Of a DNA stretch of 64,000 nt, positions 33,809 to 45,714 are shown one piece after another (within the stretch, counting starts at the first letter, position 1; each line of letters opens with the position of its first letter). The notes under the pieces were generated by a model. The model was not told the origin of the DNA. It saw only the letters and a list, made by a program, of their open reading frames with translations, and ran no database searches. The position numbers and the translations under genes are program-made. The stretch comes from Staphylotrichum longicolle (lineage: Eukaryota > Ascomycota > Sordariomycetes > Sordariales > Chaetomiaceae), in assembly GCA_019096155.1 (NCBI GenBank), contig JAHCVI010000001.1, positions 7,812,001-7,876,000 on the forward strand. Reading direction: 5' to 3'.

Positions 33809-36151
33809 TCAGTAGGGAAGGAAGGCGCTGAGGTCCTGTGCCGACCAATCAACATTGAAAGCGTTCAGGAGGTCCTGAGATGACGGCTGGGCGTGGTTGG
33901 CCGTCATGCCCGGAAGCTCACTCGTCGCAAACAGGGGCTCGTTGAACATGGGCTTAGAGACCCCACCGTTGGGGAAGAGAATGAAGTCGCCACCGTTGAC
34001 GGCATTGGCAATGGCGGCGAACTCGCCGTGCTCGTCAAAGCCCTCGTCCACCTCAGCCAAAGAGTTGGGGGTGAAGAGCATGGCATTCCCCTGGCCAATG
34101 GGCGAGAGCTGGGCGGGTTGAGGCTGGCAGAGCTCAGCGGCTGTGAACGGCATGAACTGCGGCGCCATGGGCTTGTTGTAGATGTTGGTATGGAGAGGAG
34201 GAGGAGTGGGCAGCTGGACGGGGGCACTGTAGATATCCTCATACAGGGTGAAGTCCGTCTGGATATCCTGGTACGCCGAGTTGTGGTCCATGCCAGAGTC
34301 CGTCGACGGAGTGGGATTGTCAATGGGGGAATAATCGAGCGAGATCTCCTGAGGAATCATGCCGAAGTCCGTATCACTGGGGATGTAGGCGGGGAAGTCA
34401 AGATTGTTTCCGTAGACGTGGCTCCAGTCATCAGGAGGAGTGGCCACCCCCATGCTGTGCTCGCTAGAGGGAGTCGGCAGGTTCTGAAGCTGCGGAGTGG
34501 GATGCGTCGAGTTGCCCGCAATGCTTGAGCCCTTCTTGCCGTTCGTCTTGGTGCGGACGTAGGTCCAGCCGTGGGCCTTCTCCATGTGCTGCTTGCAGTT
34601 CGACTCCCGCTTTGACTTGTACGGGCACGGCTTGTACAAGCACTCATACATGGGCGGGCTGGACGAGTGCTTGTCATTGTGGTGACGATCCATCTCCTTC
34701 TCGGTAGGCCACCCGTACTCGTGGTACTTGCAAGTGGGCACCGGGCACTTCCAAGGCCGCGAGTGCGTTTTCTCGTGCTTGGTCAGATCGCAAGGGCGCT
34801 TGAACTCCTTGTTGCAACCAGGCTCGCGGCACTTCTTGGGAGCAAGCTCCTCAGGGCTGGCGTTCTTCTTCCGCCGGGCCATAGACCGCATAATCTCCTC
34901 TTCGTCCTCGGCCTCTTGGCTGGCGGAGCGCTTGAAGCGCACTGTGCCATCGCCTTCTTCCTCGAGCTTCTCAATCGGCTCGCCGGTGGCCATCGAGACC
35001 ATCTTGCCGTTCTTCTTGACGCGGACGAGCTCAGCAGGACGTCCATTGATGTGGATGCCTCCGTGGAGCTTGATCTCATCAGTGCTAGAGGGCATGTTAG
35101 CCTGGTAGAGAGATACACGCGGGAAGCATGTGTCATACGGATCGACGTCCATCTCGTCCTTGTTGTCCTTATCCTTGGCGTCAGCAAGCTGCTGGGCGTA
35201 GTTGCGTATTTGGTCGACGAGGTCAATGAAATAACCGCTGCTGTAGGGGACGTCGCGAGGACGTGTCTGCTCCCGGTCGCTGAGATATTCAACAGTCGCC
35301 TGGATGCATCGGATGGTGGTGAGGCAGAAGTCGAGATAGAGGTCGGCAGCCTTGGTCCTCTCCTTTAAAAGCAGGGCACGATAAGCATCTCCCCTCACAC
35401 TTTGGTCAGTCAAAAGCTCACTTACAGGAGCGACAAGAAGCAACGTCTTCTCAAGATCCCGGAGGCAGACGATCTGCTTCTCCTGAATTTTCCTGGGGCA
35501 TTCAAGGAGGAGAGGGTGGAAATCCTTGAACGTGGCATTGCCGAGAAGCGGCTTGAGGGTATATTCGCAGATGCGGCTGGTGGCGCGAGGGCTGAGGCCT
35601 GCAAGGTTCGCAGTACCGGTCGAACGAGCTGCGGCAGATCTCGTGACGGCGGAAGTCTTCACCATCTTCTCCTTCTTGGTGGCAGCCTCCTTTTCTCTGG
35701 TCGAAGCGATGGAGGTGCCCAGACCGCTGTCCGATTCGTGAAACCGAGAGCGGCGAGAGCGAGGGCGGAGCATCCGGCGCTCGGCCGGCTGCTCCTTGCC
35801 CATCGCCGAGTCGAGGGTGTGGTCAAGCACGCCTCGTGGAAGAGGAAGAGTGTCGTCACGCGAAGCCTTGCGCGGAGCAGGTGCCGAGTCGTCCTTGCAG
35901 AGGCCGGCGAGAGTCTTGTCGATGTCGCCAAGGGTCAAGGCAACACGGCGACGGTGGGCGTCGATGACATCGTCCAGGTTGGTATGCGACCGGCGAGGAA
36001 GGGACGGCGGGGTGAAGACGGGCTCGGGAGACTCCAGAGGGGTTGTGGGAGAGTGGAAGGTTGCACCCTTCTTGAGGACCATGGCGGTCTTAATGCTCAG
36101 GCCCCTCGAGCCGGAGCGAGTCACCGGTGTCCTGCGCGGATTGGAAGACAT
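33809..36151 (-). CDS. C2H2 zinc-finger transcription factor (three fingers)
   Basis: 780 residues. Met 36151 (MSSNPRRTPVTRSGSRGLS) was chosen over an in-frame upstream Met because basic conserved-looking sequence starts there. The N-terminal third is Ser/Thr/Arg-rich. A helical region follows (residues about 200-330: RICEYTLKPLLGNATFKDFH to YFIDLVDQIRNYAQQLADAK) with unknown fold. The three fingers are CREPGCNKEFKRPCDLTKH..H (about 441-463), CPVPTCKYHEYGWPTEKEMD with HH..KH, and CLYKPCPYKSKRESNCKQH..H. The C-terminus is acidic and rich in Gln, Pro, Asn and Phe, like an activation domain, and ends SAQDLSAFLPY. A 63-base in-frame segment (35363-35425) has a GTAAGT donor and a TTTAAAG acceptor and may be an intron; removing it deletes 21 residues without a frame change. 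Target genes unknown. Confidence 0.85.
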   Translation of the reverse strand: MSSNPRRTPVTRSGSRGLSIKTAMVLKKGATFHSPTTPLESPEPVFTPPSLPRRSHTNLDDVIDAHRRRVALTLGDIDKTLAGLCKDDSAPAPRKASRDDTLPLPRGVLDHTLDSAMGKEQPAERRMLRPRSRRSRFHESDSGLGTSIASTREKEAATKKEKMVKTSAVTRSAAARSTGTANLAGLSPRATSRICEYTLKPLLGNATFKDFHPLLLECPRKIQEKQIVCLRDLEKTLLLVAPVSELLTDQSVRGDAYRALLLKERTKAADLYLDFCLTTIRCIQATVEYLSDREQTRPRDVPYSSGYFIDLVDQIRNYAQQLADAKDKDNKDEMDVDPYDTCFPRVSLYQANMPSSTDEIKLHGGIHINGRPAELVRVKKNGKMVSMATGEPIEKLEEEGDGTVRFKRSASQEAEDEEEIMRSMARRKKNASPEELAPKKCREPGCNKEFKRPCDLTKHEKTHSRPWKCPVPTCKYHEYGWPTEKEMDRHHNDKHSSSPPMYECLYKPCPYKSKRESNCKQHMEKAHGWTYVRTKTNGKKGSSIAGNSTHPTPQLQNLPTPSSEHSMGVATPPDDWSHVYGNNLDFPAYIPSDTDFGMIPQEISLDYSPIDNPTPSTDSGMDHNSAYQDIQTDFTLYEDIYSAPVQLPTPPPLHTNIYNKPMAPQFMPFTAAELCQPQPAQLSPIGQGNAMLFTPNSLAEVDEGFDEHGEFAAIANAVNGGDFILFPNGGVSKPMFNEPLFATSELPGMTANHAQPSSQDLLNAFNVDWSAQDLSAFLPY

Positions 36152-39100
36152 GGCTGCTGGTGGGCGTGGGGAATCCCCAAGGCTTTGTGACAATCGGCGG
36201 GCGGAACACTGTGTCAAGTCCTCAGGTCAGCTACCAATGCGTTCATTGTATGCTGAATGGACTGAGCGAGTGAGTCACAGGTGACCTGCAACACCGAATG
36301 CAGGAGTCTTTTTGGCACCTCGCAGGACAGATGGCAGATGCGAGGAGGATTGAAATGGACCTTGGCGGAGACGACACAAGAGGACGGATGAACTTACCAG
36401 GCTTGGGATGGTCCAAACCGATGAGTGCCAGGGACCCGAGACGCGGGGGAATCAGGACCTGGCGACAAGGCGTCCAGGTGATGGTCGATCAAGGACGAAA
36501 GGCGCGAGAAATGGACAGTCGGGATGTCTGATGGATTCGCACCGAAGGGGAGAGAAGTCCTATAACAAAGGGGCGAGGACGGGCCGGAGGTGCGGAGTCT
36601 TGGCTGTTCAGTCTGAGCTCAGCAGCGCTGTCCTTGCAGGTTGGGCACCAGAGAATCGCTGTGGGTGGTCACTCAAGATGGCCTCAGGAGCAAAAAGGCG
36701 CAAAGAAAGGGGAAAGACACGGGACGCGGTGGATGAAGGACTCGGAGGAAGGAGGTTCGTCGCGAGAAGGGCCTGGGAGAGATGATGAGAAATGCGGTGG
36801 GCTGTTGAACGCTGCTGCCTGCTCGAGCAACCGGGATCCCTGGTCTGTGTGGGTCCTTAGGCAGGCGCAGCTCGACACCGCTCTGACGCCATTGGCCAAA
36901 CGAGAATCCTTCCAATTGCGGTGCTGCGCAGCTCCAATGGCACGCTATTGATAGCGTCTGTTGGCTGCAAAGTTCCCGGGACTGCTGTCTCGGCGGGCTG
37001 CTGCCGTGCGCGCTGTTAGAACGGAACCCTATTCTTGCTTTGACCTGGCCAGTCTTGCGGTGTTTCCTGAGTTCTCTGCTAGCACGGCGAGAGTCTCGCA
37101 ATCCCCTTCCCCGCCGCGGTTCGAGGTACCGGGACATTCTCTGGCCTGGCGGCATCGCAGTCCTAGCTGCGGATGTCATTGTCAAAGGCAGACAGATTTC
37201 GATCTCTTCAATACGGCAGATCACAAGGAGAGCCGCGTGGGGAGTGACGAGCGTCGTGATGCCGGAGATCTCGAGACACGTCAACAATCGTCCGACTCCC
37301 CTCTCAACAACGCCGCGCGAAAAGTTGGCGCTATCCGGGTTGCTGTCGGGACCTTGTGTTCTCGGTTAAGGTCTGAGGGCAATCAAAAGTCGGATCAGCC
37401 ATTGACTGGCCCACCACGGCCACGGTTGGTAAACGGCGGGAGGGCTCGTGTGGCTCAGCCGCTCCCTCCGGTGCAGCCACCGCACCGTGCGACAATGGCG
37501 GACGGCGCTGCAGCATCTGATGAAGATGGATCATGGTGTCTCTGGGTCTCAGACATTGCCCCTTTTACAAAACGAAGCGCAACATGTCCTCGTTGAGATC
37601 ATGTTGCAAACTCAAAATTGAGAAGGGCTCTGTTCATCAAGTCTTTCTTCCAAGTTCACCCTGATCAACGTTTCCGAACCGGTGTTCGTCCAAACCTAGA
37701 CCAAGACCAGCAAACAGGGACAGACCAGAGCGCCCCACCCGCGACCGTTGATTGCGGGTGCTGACGGGGAATGAGTCGCCAGGACCGCCCGTCCCACAGA
37801 GATGCGGTCCTCTGGGAAATGCGGCACACATGACACAGACGAGGTGTCCAGTTCTTTCAGTGTCGGCGAAACCCCAATGCAGCAGCTGCAGTGCTGCGGC
37901 TCAGGGAACAACGCAAGCCAGTAGGGTGCCGGGACGTGTTGATTGCAGCAACCTCCTGAAGCATGTCTGATGCCGCCCCCAACCTCCTGACGAAGGGGGC
38001 AGACGCGGAGGGAAGCGGACAGAATTTGGGCTTGTCATCTCACCAAGTGGCAGTTCCCCATAGCCAACGAGAACGGGCGGATGTGAGCATCCACTGGACG
38101 AGAGCAGGCGGGTGCATTGCATGGCACCGCATGCCAGACCCTCGCGAACTGTCGGGATTTGAGGACGGTGGTTATCGTGGTTTGATGAGGTCCACAATCG
38201 GCGATCATGCAACATCCGCCAGTCTGGAGTCGCATCAAACGCAGCATCACGGCCTGAGGATTGGCCGAAGTGTGGCACTTGTGACTCTGCATTCTCCCGC
38301 TCTCCTCGTAGGGCTGGGCCGTTGGTGGGCACCGCGCAGGGATGATTTCTGGGGTTGCCCGCTCCGAAGTTGAGGGTCGTGCTTGTCGCCCAACGGAGTC
38401 CTGGCGAGGATCCGCTCATGCAGCAGAGCGGTCTGTTGTGAGCCATTCATCCACCTTGAATCAGCCAAGAGGCCGCTCTCCGTGGGCCGAGAGAACAACA
38501 AGCCGGGATCGTGTTGCACAGAACCCATCTCGTGCATCAAGCCGAGCAAGCCCGGAGACACCCATCTCAGCCCTACGAGGAGATGCCGCCCCATCCCCGC
38601 GAATGAAACGGCAGAGAATTGGGAGCCTCAAGCCAATGGCGAGTGCCTAGCGAGTGAACCCCACGATGCGCAGGACGAGTGCGCGGCCAACGCAACCCAG
38701 ATGCCCCTCTTCCCACTCCGCACCCCAGGCATCTGAATTCTTTGGCCGGTCCTTCGTCGATGTTGTGTTGCCAAGCGGGAACCCTTCCCCTTTGCGGCAG
38801 AGGCCGCGTACTGTGCACAGCAGCGAATCTTTCTCTTTTTCGGCACAAGCAAATGCCTCATTGATGCCGTCCTGCTTTCGGTGTAAGTTTACCTCTACTT
38901 CCAGCTTGGGTGTTGGTTCCGAGAAACAAGACGAGGGGGATTGCGAAGGCACCAACTTATCTTTCTCGTGTTGGGCATGGCCTCGGCATATGCACCGCAA
39001 GGCAACAAGAAATGGTATCCCGACGGTGGGAGAGAATTGCATTTCTGTTTGTCTTTGTGGCTACAGAACACTCAACCCCTTTTTTTTGTGAAGCTCACCG

Positions 39101-40688
39101 AAACTCGGAAGAAAACATCAACCCTGCCATCCAGTCCTCGTACCCATTGTTGCTCGCATCACTAGTCTTTCTCCCCAGGCTTTCTCCGCAGCTAGCAGGA
39201 CCAGCCCTTCATTTCTCGAAGCCAATATTGACTGGACGTAGACGGCAAGGAGTTCATCTAGAGAGGGGAGACAGGCTCGGGATTCTTCCCTCGCAATTCT
39301 TCTGCTCCCAATGGCGAGACCGGTGAGACTTGGTCGCTGTCGTGTTCAGGGAACAAGATGGGATAAGTACCCAAGGGGGTCGTTGTGTGAATCGTAAGGG
39401 TTCTGTGATAACCCACCGGTCGACATTGTGACGCTTGGGAGTAGCCGCCCACAAAATGTAAACTGCTTTGCTGTTTCTGATGTACTCCAGGACGCTGGTA
39501 GGCTCCCTGGGTAATTCCTAGAGAACGTTGGCGTAAGTTTGATGCCATCATTGATCCCCCATGGCCAGTGGTAGCTGTCGGATCAGTAGGGGGCGATCCA
39601 CGATTGGGGGGTCTGCGTCTGACTCCGTTCCTTCTCGAGAGACCTTTTGGCTCAGGCCTTGAGCGGAAGAGCCAGCTTAAACAGCCAGTACTGTGTCCGT
39701 CTGTTTGGCGTTTCTTCGCCTGAATGTTGCGGCAAGGGCTTTGGTGTGTTGCTTTCTCCATCTTGACTGTTCTGTTTATCCTGTTCAAAGTTACTTGCTC
39801 GAGTTTAAGAGGTCTTTTACTGCGATATTCTCACTAGTGCGCTACACTGTCTGCCTCTCCTAGTGAAACCTGGGCTTTTTTCCTGTTTGCTCTGGATGTG
39901 GTCTGCGGATATTGGGCATTCTCACCAGTCTGAACAGGAAGGGGAATAGACGTTTTAAGCTCATCGGACAAAGGCCAGGCCTCAGTCTCGAGGTTCGGAC
40001 GGGTAACCAAGAGACCGGGTAGCTCTGACAATGAACCGACAACGGAGGGACAATAACTTTGTTCTCGAAAGCATTGTTTCTGCGCAGTTGATCAGCGCGG
40101 CCGTCCTCGCCATTTGCATAGGCTTAGCCGCCACAGTCGAAGATCGAAACCAACAGACTTCACGATCGTTTGTAGCTCTTGGAAGCCGTCCACAATCCCA
40201 AGTTAAACATGACTCGGATGTCGTTGGGTATTTTGGGAATTATGACCGAGACAAAGTGGTTGTTGATCCAACCAGCAACAACTGCGGTGTTGGATATGGT
40301 AGGTCGTGAATCCAAGGGTGGCTTTGTCAATGCCCATTGTCTATTCCCGTGTCAAAGACTAGAAAGCGGTCACGCGAATGATATAAAACCACTCGCGTCT
40401 GCAATCGGCCACATGGCTGAGAAGTCAAGTCCCAACCGACGGTGTTCAGTGCATCCACCTCGCCAGGGTTGATCGTTGGTCGAGCGTTGGCTGGTCTCAC
40501 GAGGACAGCCTAGATTTTCCCTTTCTCCCCGCGGGCCCCTAATATCTGGACTAACAGCTGATCGCAGGTTGAACAAGTCCGTATCCTTACAGTCGACCGC
40601 CATAATCCACGCCTGCTCTCTGCTGATGTGCTGGGCGTCTGGCAAGAGCAGTGGTGAAGCCACAACGGCAGGTCAATCCAAAGCTGCG
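36152..40688. other. 4.5 kb region without a supportable gene between divergent genes
   Basis: Lies upstream of both the C2H2 factor (-) and the hypothetical at 40689 (+). Open frames (for example 40031-40309 and 39258-39788) are short and show no domain or splice logic. Likely long leaders and regulatory DNA, as is common upstream of fungal transcription factors. Confidence 0.5.
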
Positions 40689-41872
40689 ATGTCTCGACAG
40701 GGTGCCGGGGACTTTCCCTGGGATGAGCGGCTCTACGGCGCTCTTCCTCATTTTTACTACGAGACCTTGGCATATCTCAACGGCGACGTTGAAGTTCTTG
40801 ACAAGCTCCCTGCTGTCCAGGCGAGTGCACTTCGTAAAGCCAGGGAGCTCACCTCGCCGGCAATATTGCAAGGAGAAAGATACAGGAGCCAGTCACAGGA
40901 CAGAGCAGGGACACCAAGACTCCCACCTCTCGTTTACAGGCCCGCGTTTCTGGAGATGGTACAGCGCGAGATTCCATTGGCCGTCACGCCGCGGGCATCG
41001 AGATGTGGAAGCACCGAGGAGAGGAGTCGAAACAAGTCTCTCCTCCACGACGCCAGCCCAAGCATCCAGAGCCCCCCCTGCGTCTATGACGGTCTCCGGA
41101 GCTCTCCACCCTTTCGATTCAGCAACCCCCACATCTTCAAGGTACACACCATTTCCTCGTCCCACCCCAGCCAACTCACTGAGACCAAGCAGCTAGAGGA
41201 TAACCAAGACAACACCGCCGACCCGTCCGCGGACTACGCCTCGACCCCCAAACTCGAACTCGCCACCTTTGCGGTCCGCACCACCCCCAAACTCATCACC
41301 CATCGGCTTCACCGCACCAACCCCCCCTTCCTCCTCTCCTCGATCACAAACCCCTCCCTCCCCTCCACCCGCCTCCCTCCTTCCCCGCCCCCAACCACCA
41401 TCCCGCCCCCCAGCAGCCCCCTCCCCCTCCATCTCCCCCTCCCCTCCCATCCAACCCGCACTACACTTCCCCGCACGCCACCGCCCTCCTCACCACCCTC
41501 CTCGACTCCTACCTCCCCCACCACGAGACCAACAACCCACCGCCCAGCGCAGGCGCGATCCTCGCCAGCCTGCTCCTGCAGCGGCCCTCGCTGCGGCGCA
41601 CCCTCCCGCGGCGCAACCCGGCGCTGGCGCGGCAGATCAATGCGCTGGACTGGCGCGGGGTGGAGCGGGAGCTGCCCGAGGGGTCGTTTGCGAGGCGAGC
41701 GGTGGAGGGGTGGGTGTATGCATATGGGTGTGGTGGTGGTGATGGTGGTGGTGGGGAGGGGGAGGGTTTGTTTGGCGGGTGGGAGTGGCCTTGGGAGGAG
41801 GGCCAGGGTGAGGGGGAAGGGGGATGGGGCGATTGGGCGATGGGTTGGAGTGGATGTGAGGGGGGAAGTTGA
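40689..41872 (+). CDS. Hypothetical protein with several frame breaks
   Basis: Not recognised. Met 40689 starts a good protein segment: MSRQGAGDFPWDERLYGAL, PHFYYETLAYLNGDVEVLD, then VYRPAFLEMVQREI. Near 40990 the plausible frame changes (AGIEMWKHRGEESKQVSPP) and near 41075, at a run of seven C, it changes back (YDGLRSSPPFRFSNPHIF). A 51-base in-frame intron (41142-41192) is likely. A Pro/Ser-rich stretch with many C runs follows, and a third change near 41450 leads into NPHYTSPHATALLTTLLDSY, GAILASLLLQRPSLRRTLP and ALDWRGVERELPEGSFARR, ending in Gly/Trp-rich low complexity with stop at 41870. The coherent pieces suggest one real protein of about 370-390 residues interrupted by base errors, or a decaying gene. 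No domain or function assigned. Confidence 0.5.
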
Positions 41873-42334
41873 GAGAAGAGTGTGGGTGGTGAGAGGAAGG
41901 TGGGACCTGATGCGGTTTTGGTGAAAGGGAGGTGATGTGATTGACTAGAGATCATTCTGCTGATGGGAGAGGTAGTTAGTTGGATAGCCGAAGTAGTAGT
42001 AAAGGTAAGCGTTTATTTCTCTCGCGTCTTGCAGCCCCTGAGACCCGGAGATAGATGGGCTGGGCTGGGCTGTTTTAGTACCATAAACTTCGAAACAAAA
42101 GGAAAAACCGTCCGCTGAGTTCGCGGTAGCTTCGAGCCGAAGTTCACTTGCTGATATATAACACGCATAACATTCGCACGGTCGTAGACACTTGTATAAT
42201 GACAAAATCACCACATCTTCAGCTTAGTAGCAAAATTGTCCGGGTATCATTGCTCTAGTGCACAAGTCCTGCGGCCAGCCTGTAGCTATGCATCACCCGC
42301 TGGAGAGCCAGCAAGCGCCAAATGCCATGGTCCG
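41873..42334. other. Intergenic between convergent genes
   Basis: Holds the 3' ends of the hypothetical gene (+) and mph1 (-). Nothing else seen. Confidence 0.5.
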
Positions 42335-45300
42335 TTATTCATCATCATCACTGTCTGCAAGCACCTGCCGCCGCCTCTTCGCTACCGGCCTGCGCGGAGA
42401 CGGACGAGGCGGCTCGTTATCAGTGTCGTCCTCCTCCTCGAAGTACGTCGTCTTCGCATTCGGTGTCCTCTTCGCCGGTGTGCTCTTAGCAACCAGCCCA
42501 GCCAGATCGGGCATCTCGTCGTCTGTCTCCTGTGTCGCGCCAAACTCCATCGGTTCGTAAAACGGCTTGTCTTCACGAACCCGCCCTTCGGCTCTGCTTC
42601 TTATGCTGAGACCCGACGAACCAGGGGTTGTGGGACCAGTGGATCTCTGCCCGATGCTGGATGTGAGCACATCGTCTCCAACGATGAAGTCGTCGAGATC
42701 GGCACCACTGTCGGAGCCATCCGTCTCTTCCATGTCGCTGGTTCGGGTGCAATCATCCCCGAGATCTTCGAGGTGGTCGCCAACCCGCTTGAGCCCTCCT
42801 CTGCCTCTCTTGGCTGGCCCTCGGCCACGACCGCCGCGACCGCGGCCGCGATGTTGTTGCGGAGTGCTCTCTTCATCTGCCGTTTCCTCCTCCTCATCGT
42901 CATCGTCGTCCACCTCCTCGCAATCGCTGAGGAAAGTCGGCTCCGCCTTACGTTTCCTGCTGCTCTTGCCGCTACTTGTTCGTTTCGCTGCCGGCGACCT
43001 GTCAGCCACGCGCTGTTTGTTGGGCGCCGGCCTGCCGGCCTTGTGCCCGGGTTGGACGGGCTGTCCAGCATCGTCGTCCGCGAATGGCTTGACTGGAAGT
43101 TGTTTCCAGGACGTCGTGTCCGTTTCACCATATGGGTGACAGACCCCCCGACAGATCTTGATACTTTCCAAAGCTTTGAACAACGCACGCCAATGCTTCA
43201 GATGGACAGTACGGCGGAGCACCCTTTGGGCGGTTGGGTGCGCTCCAAGGTTGAGATCGTCGAATCCAAGTTCTTGCACCTTGTCGAACGGGTTCTTTGG
43301 GAGGCTTTTGTACAGCCTTTCGAAGCGGTCCGTTTGCGGTTTGCCACCTTTCTCCAGGTCAGGTACTTCGACCAGAAAATCAGTCTCAGCCGGTTCTTTA
43401 GGGGCTGGGGCTTTGGCAGCTTTGCCAGTGGGCTGCCCAAAAACGAGGCCTTCATGAAGCCCGTTTCCACGCCGTCGGGCATATTGAACTTCTTTTTTGC
43501 CGGCTTCTTCCTCAGTCCAGCCGCGGTCTTCTTTGGCTCTGGCAAGGACGGATTCTGTGAGTTCTCAATGGGAATGTCGACGTGCCGCTTGTCGACTTCG
43601 GGCCTGGCATCTCGCGGGACGATCCTCGTGGAGAGGTCGTTACGAAAAGTGAAGGACTCGCCGCTGCAGATGAGCTGCTGCATTTTGAGGTAGTTGTCTT
43701 TGGCTTGCAAAAACTTCTCCTCCTCCCTGCCTTTCATCAGGAGTAGCACGATGTTTCCTGCCCTCTTTCTGCCCGTACGCCCCATACGCTGCAGCATGCG
43801 AATTGGAGAGGCCGAGGCGTCGTAGCAGACGATCAAGTCGACCTGGCCAATGTCAAGACCTTCCTCGCCAATGGAGGTTGCGACCAGGACATTGAAACCC
43901 CCGCTCTTGAACTTCGCTATAGTTTCAATTTGCTGTTTTTGCTTCATGCCTTCGCTTCTCTTCGAATCGGCCTGACCGACGAATACGGCGGCGCGGATGA
44001 GCGGCTGATTGTTTAAGAGGCGGACAATCTCCTCGGCACTGTCGCGGTACTCGCTGAACACGATGGCTCGTGTATTCGAGTCCTCGCCTCTGTCGATGAA
44101 GTGATTGACGAGTGTTTCGCAAAGATAGGCCAGTTTCGGATGTCCGTTAAAATCCTCCTTCCTCATCCAGCGCTCCATCATGGACATCATCTTCTGGAAG
44201 TTCTCGTCACCCAGAAGCTGCCGCTTTAGTTTCGAGCCCGGGCCCGGTTTACCTTCTTCAGTAGAGCGGAACTCGGCGAGACCGTTGTAGAAGGGCTTGA
44301 TGCCGTGAAAGTTGAGAAGCTTGATGGCGTGGGCCAGGCTCTGAAGAATGCTAAACACGGCTATTATCATGAATTTCACCCCTTGGTTCACGTGTCTTCC
44401 CTGCCCATTCATCCACTCTTGCCTGGATTTGAGTAGACCAAAGGTCGTCAAGTGCATGGGATCTCTGGAGTAGATTATCTTTTGCGAACTCAGCTTGTCC
44501 ACCAAAGGCTGGAGGGCCTTGGAGAACAGGTCCTTCACCTCGCACATCTCATCGGACGGATCGAATGTTATGGTATCGATGTTCCGCGAGTGGACGTATT
44601 GGCGAATATCAATGGATTCTTCGGTCCGAATCTCAACGTGAGAAATGCCGAGGTTGTCGATGATGTCCTGCACACCCTCCACCGTCGACCCGGGCGTGGC
44701 AGTCAGCGCGAGGACCCGAAAGCTCTTCGAGAAGCGGCGCATGAACTCGACGACCTTGACATAGTCATAGTTCCCGGTGGCGCGGTGCGCCTCGTCGATA
44801 ACAAGAAGAACAATGGATTTGGGGTCGGCGTATCCTTTGGCGAGGTCATTCATCAGGGTCTGCGGAGTCATGAAGAAGAGCCGCCTGCTCGCCCACTCTG
44901 CCTCCCGCAGGACGGGGGCGGTTTCTCCCGTGAGGAGTGTTGCTTGCGAACGGGGGATGCCGGCAATATTAAGACATGCTTGAACCTGCTGGGCGGCCAG
45001 GGGCTTCGTGGGCGCCACAAAGACAATCTTTGCGCTCTTCGTCCAGCGGAAGTAGTTGAGCATGACCGTGGCAGCGATGAACGTCTTGCCCAGACCCGTA
45101 GGCAGAGCGACCAGCGTGTTGTTGAAGAGGCCATTCTTGACAATACTGAATTGGTAGTCTCGAATGGGTCCGAGGTTCAGTGGGTAGACCCAGGTTGACA
45201 GCTCAGCGCGGTCGAGCTCGTGGTGCGTGGGGGCTTCCGGCGGAAGATCGGCACGGAACGGGCGACTGTTAGGGGCCTGCGATGCCGTTGCCCGGCTCTC

Positions 45301-45714
45301 CTGGATGGTACCACCCCATAGCGTTGTCTGGCGGAGGTTCTGAGGCTGGGCCGACGGTCGCTGGGTATGCGAGTTGCGGAAGGGAGCACGGCTGGGCTGC
45401 TGTGGCGAGCTGTCAAACGCGTCGGAAGGCAGGTCATCCAATGAAGGGTGCGCCGTGTTTCCAGGCGCGCGGGTCCTGTTGAACGAGTCTGAAGCTGGGA
45501 GAACGGCAGCCCGGCGCGAGGGGGGCGGCGGGGCTGCTACGGAACTGACGAACGGGGCCGAGGGTTTGGAATGCAAGGTGCGACTGCCGGAGTCGGTCCC
45601 CCGGCCAGGCAGTCGGTTGAGGGATGCCGCTACAGCATCGGTGGCCTGGGTGAGGGCAATGAGATCCTCGTCGGGTATATCATCAAACTCGTCGTCAAAC
45701 TCATTGTCGTCCAT
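42335..45714 (-). CDS. mph1: Mph1/FANCM-type DEAH DNA helicase (one-base frame break in C-terminal part)
   Basis: ATP-dependent 3'-5' DNA helicase of about 1,126 residues acting in error-free bypass of fork-blocking lesions and in D-loop dissociation; homologous to the Fanconi anaemia M protein. The N-terminus is acidic (MDDNEFDDEFDDIPDEDL). The helicase core starts with RDYQFSIVKNGLFNNTLVAL. It shows motif I LPTGLGKTF (near residue 205), APTKPLAAQQ, motif II IDEAHRA (near 306), motif III LTATPG, a FANCM/Mph1-type helical insert between the two RecA domains, VATSIGEEGLDIG, and motif VI QRMGRTGRKR (near 643). The frame breaks at a run of five A (43439-43443 on +): after KASFLG the correct reading continues QPTGKAAKAPAPKEPAETDF, VPDLEKGGKPQTDRFERLYK and on through an acidic and Arg/Gly-rich tail to DSDDDE. 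No intron seen. Divergent from mex67. Confidence 0.93.

Noticed and set aside
40031..40309. 92-codon open frame with a hydrophobic start
   Set aside because: Could suggest a small secreted or membrane protein, but it is isolated, lacks conserved features and another frame overlaps it equally well.
42236..43693. 485-codon open frame antisense to mph1
   Set aside because: Overlaps the conserved C-terminal half of Mph1 on the other strand and shows no recognisable domain.
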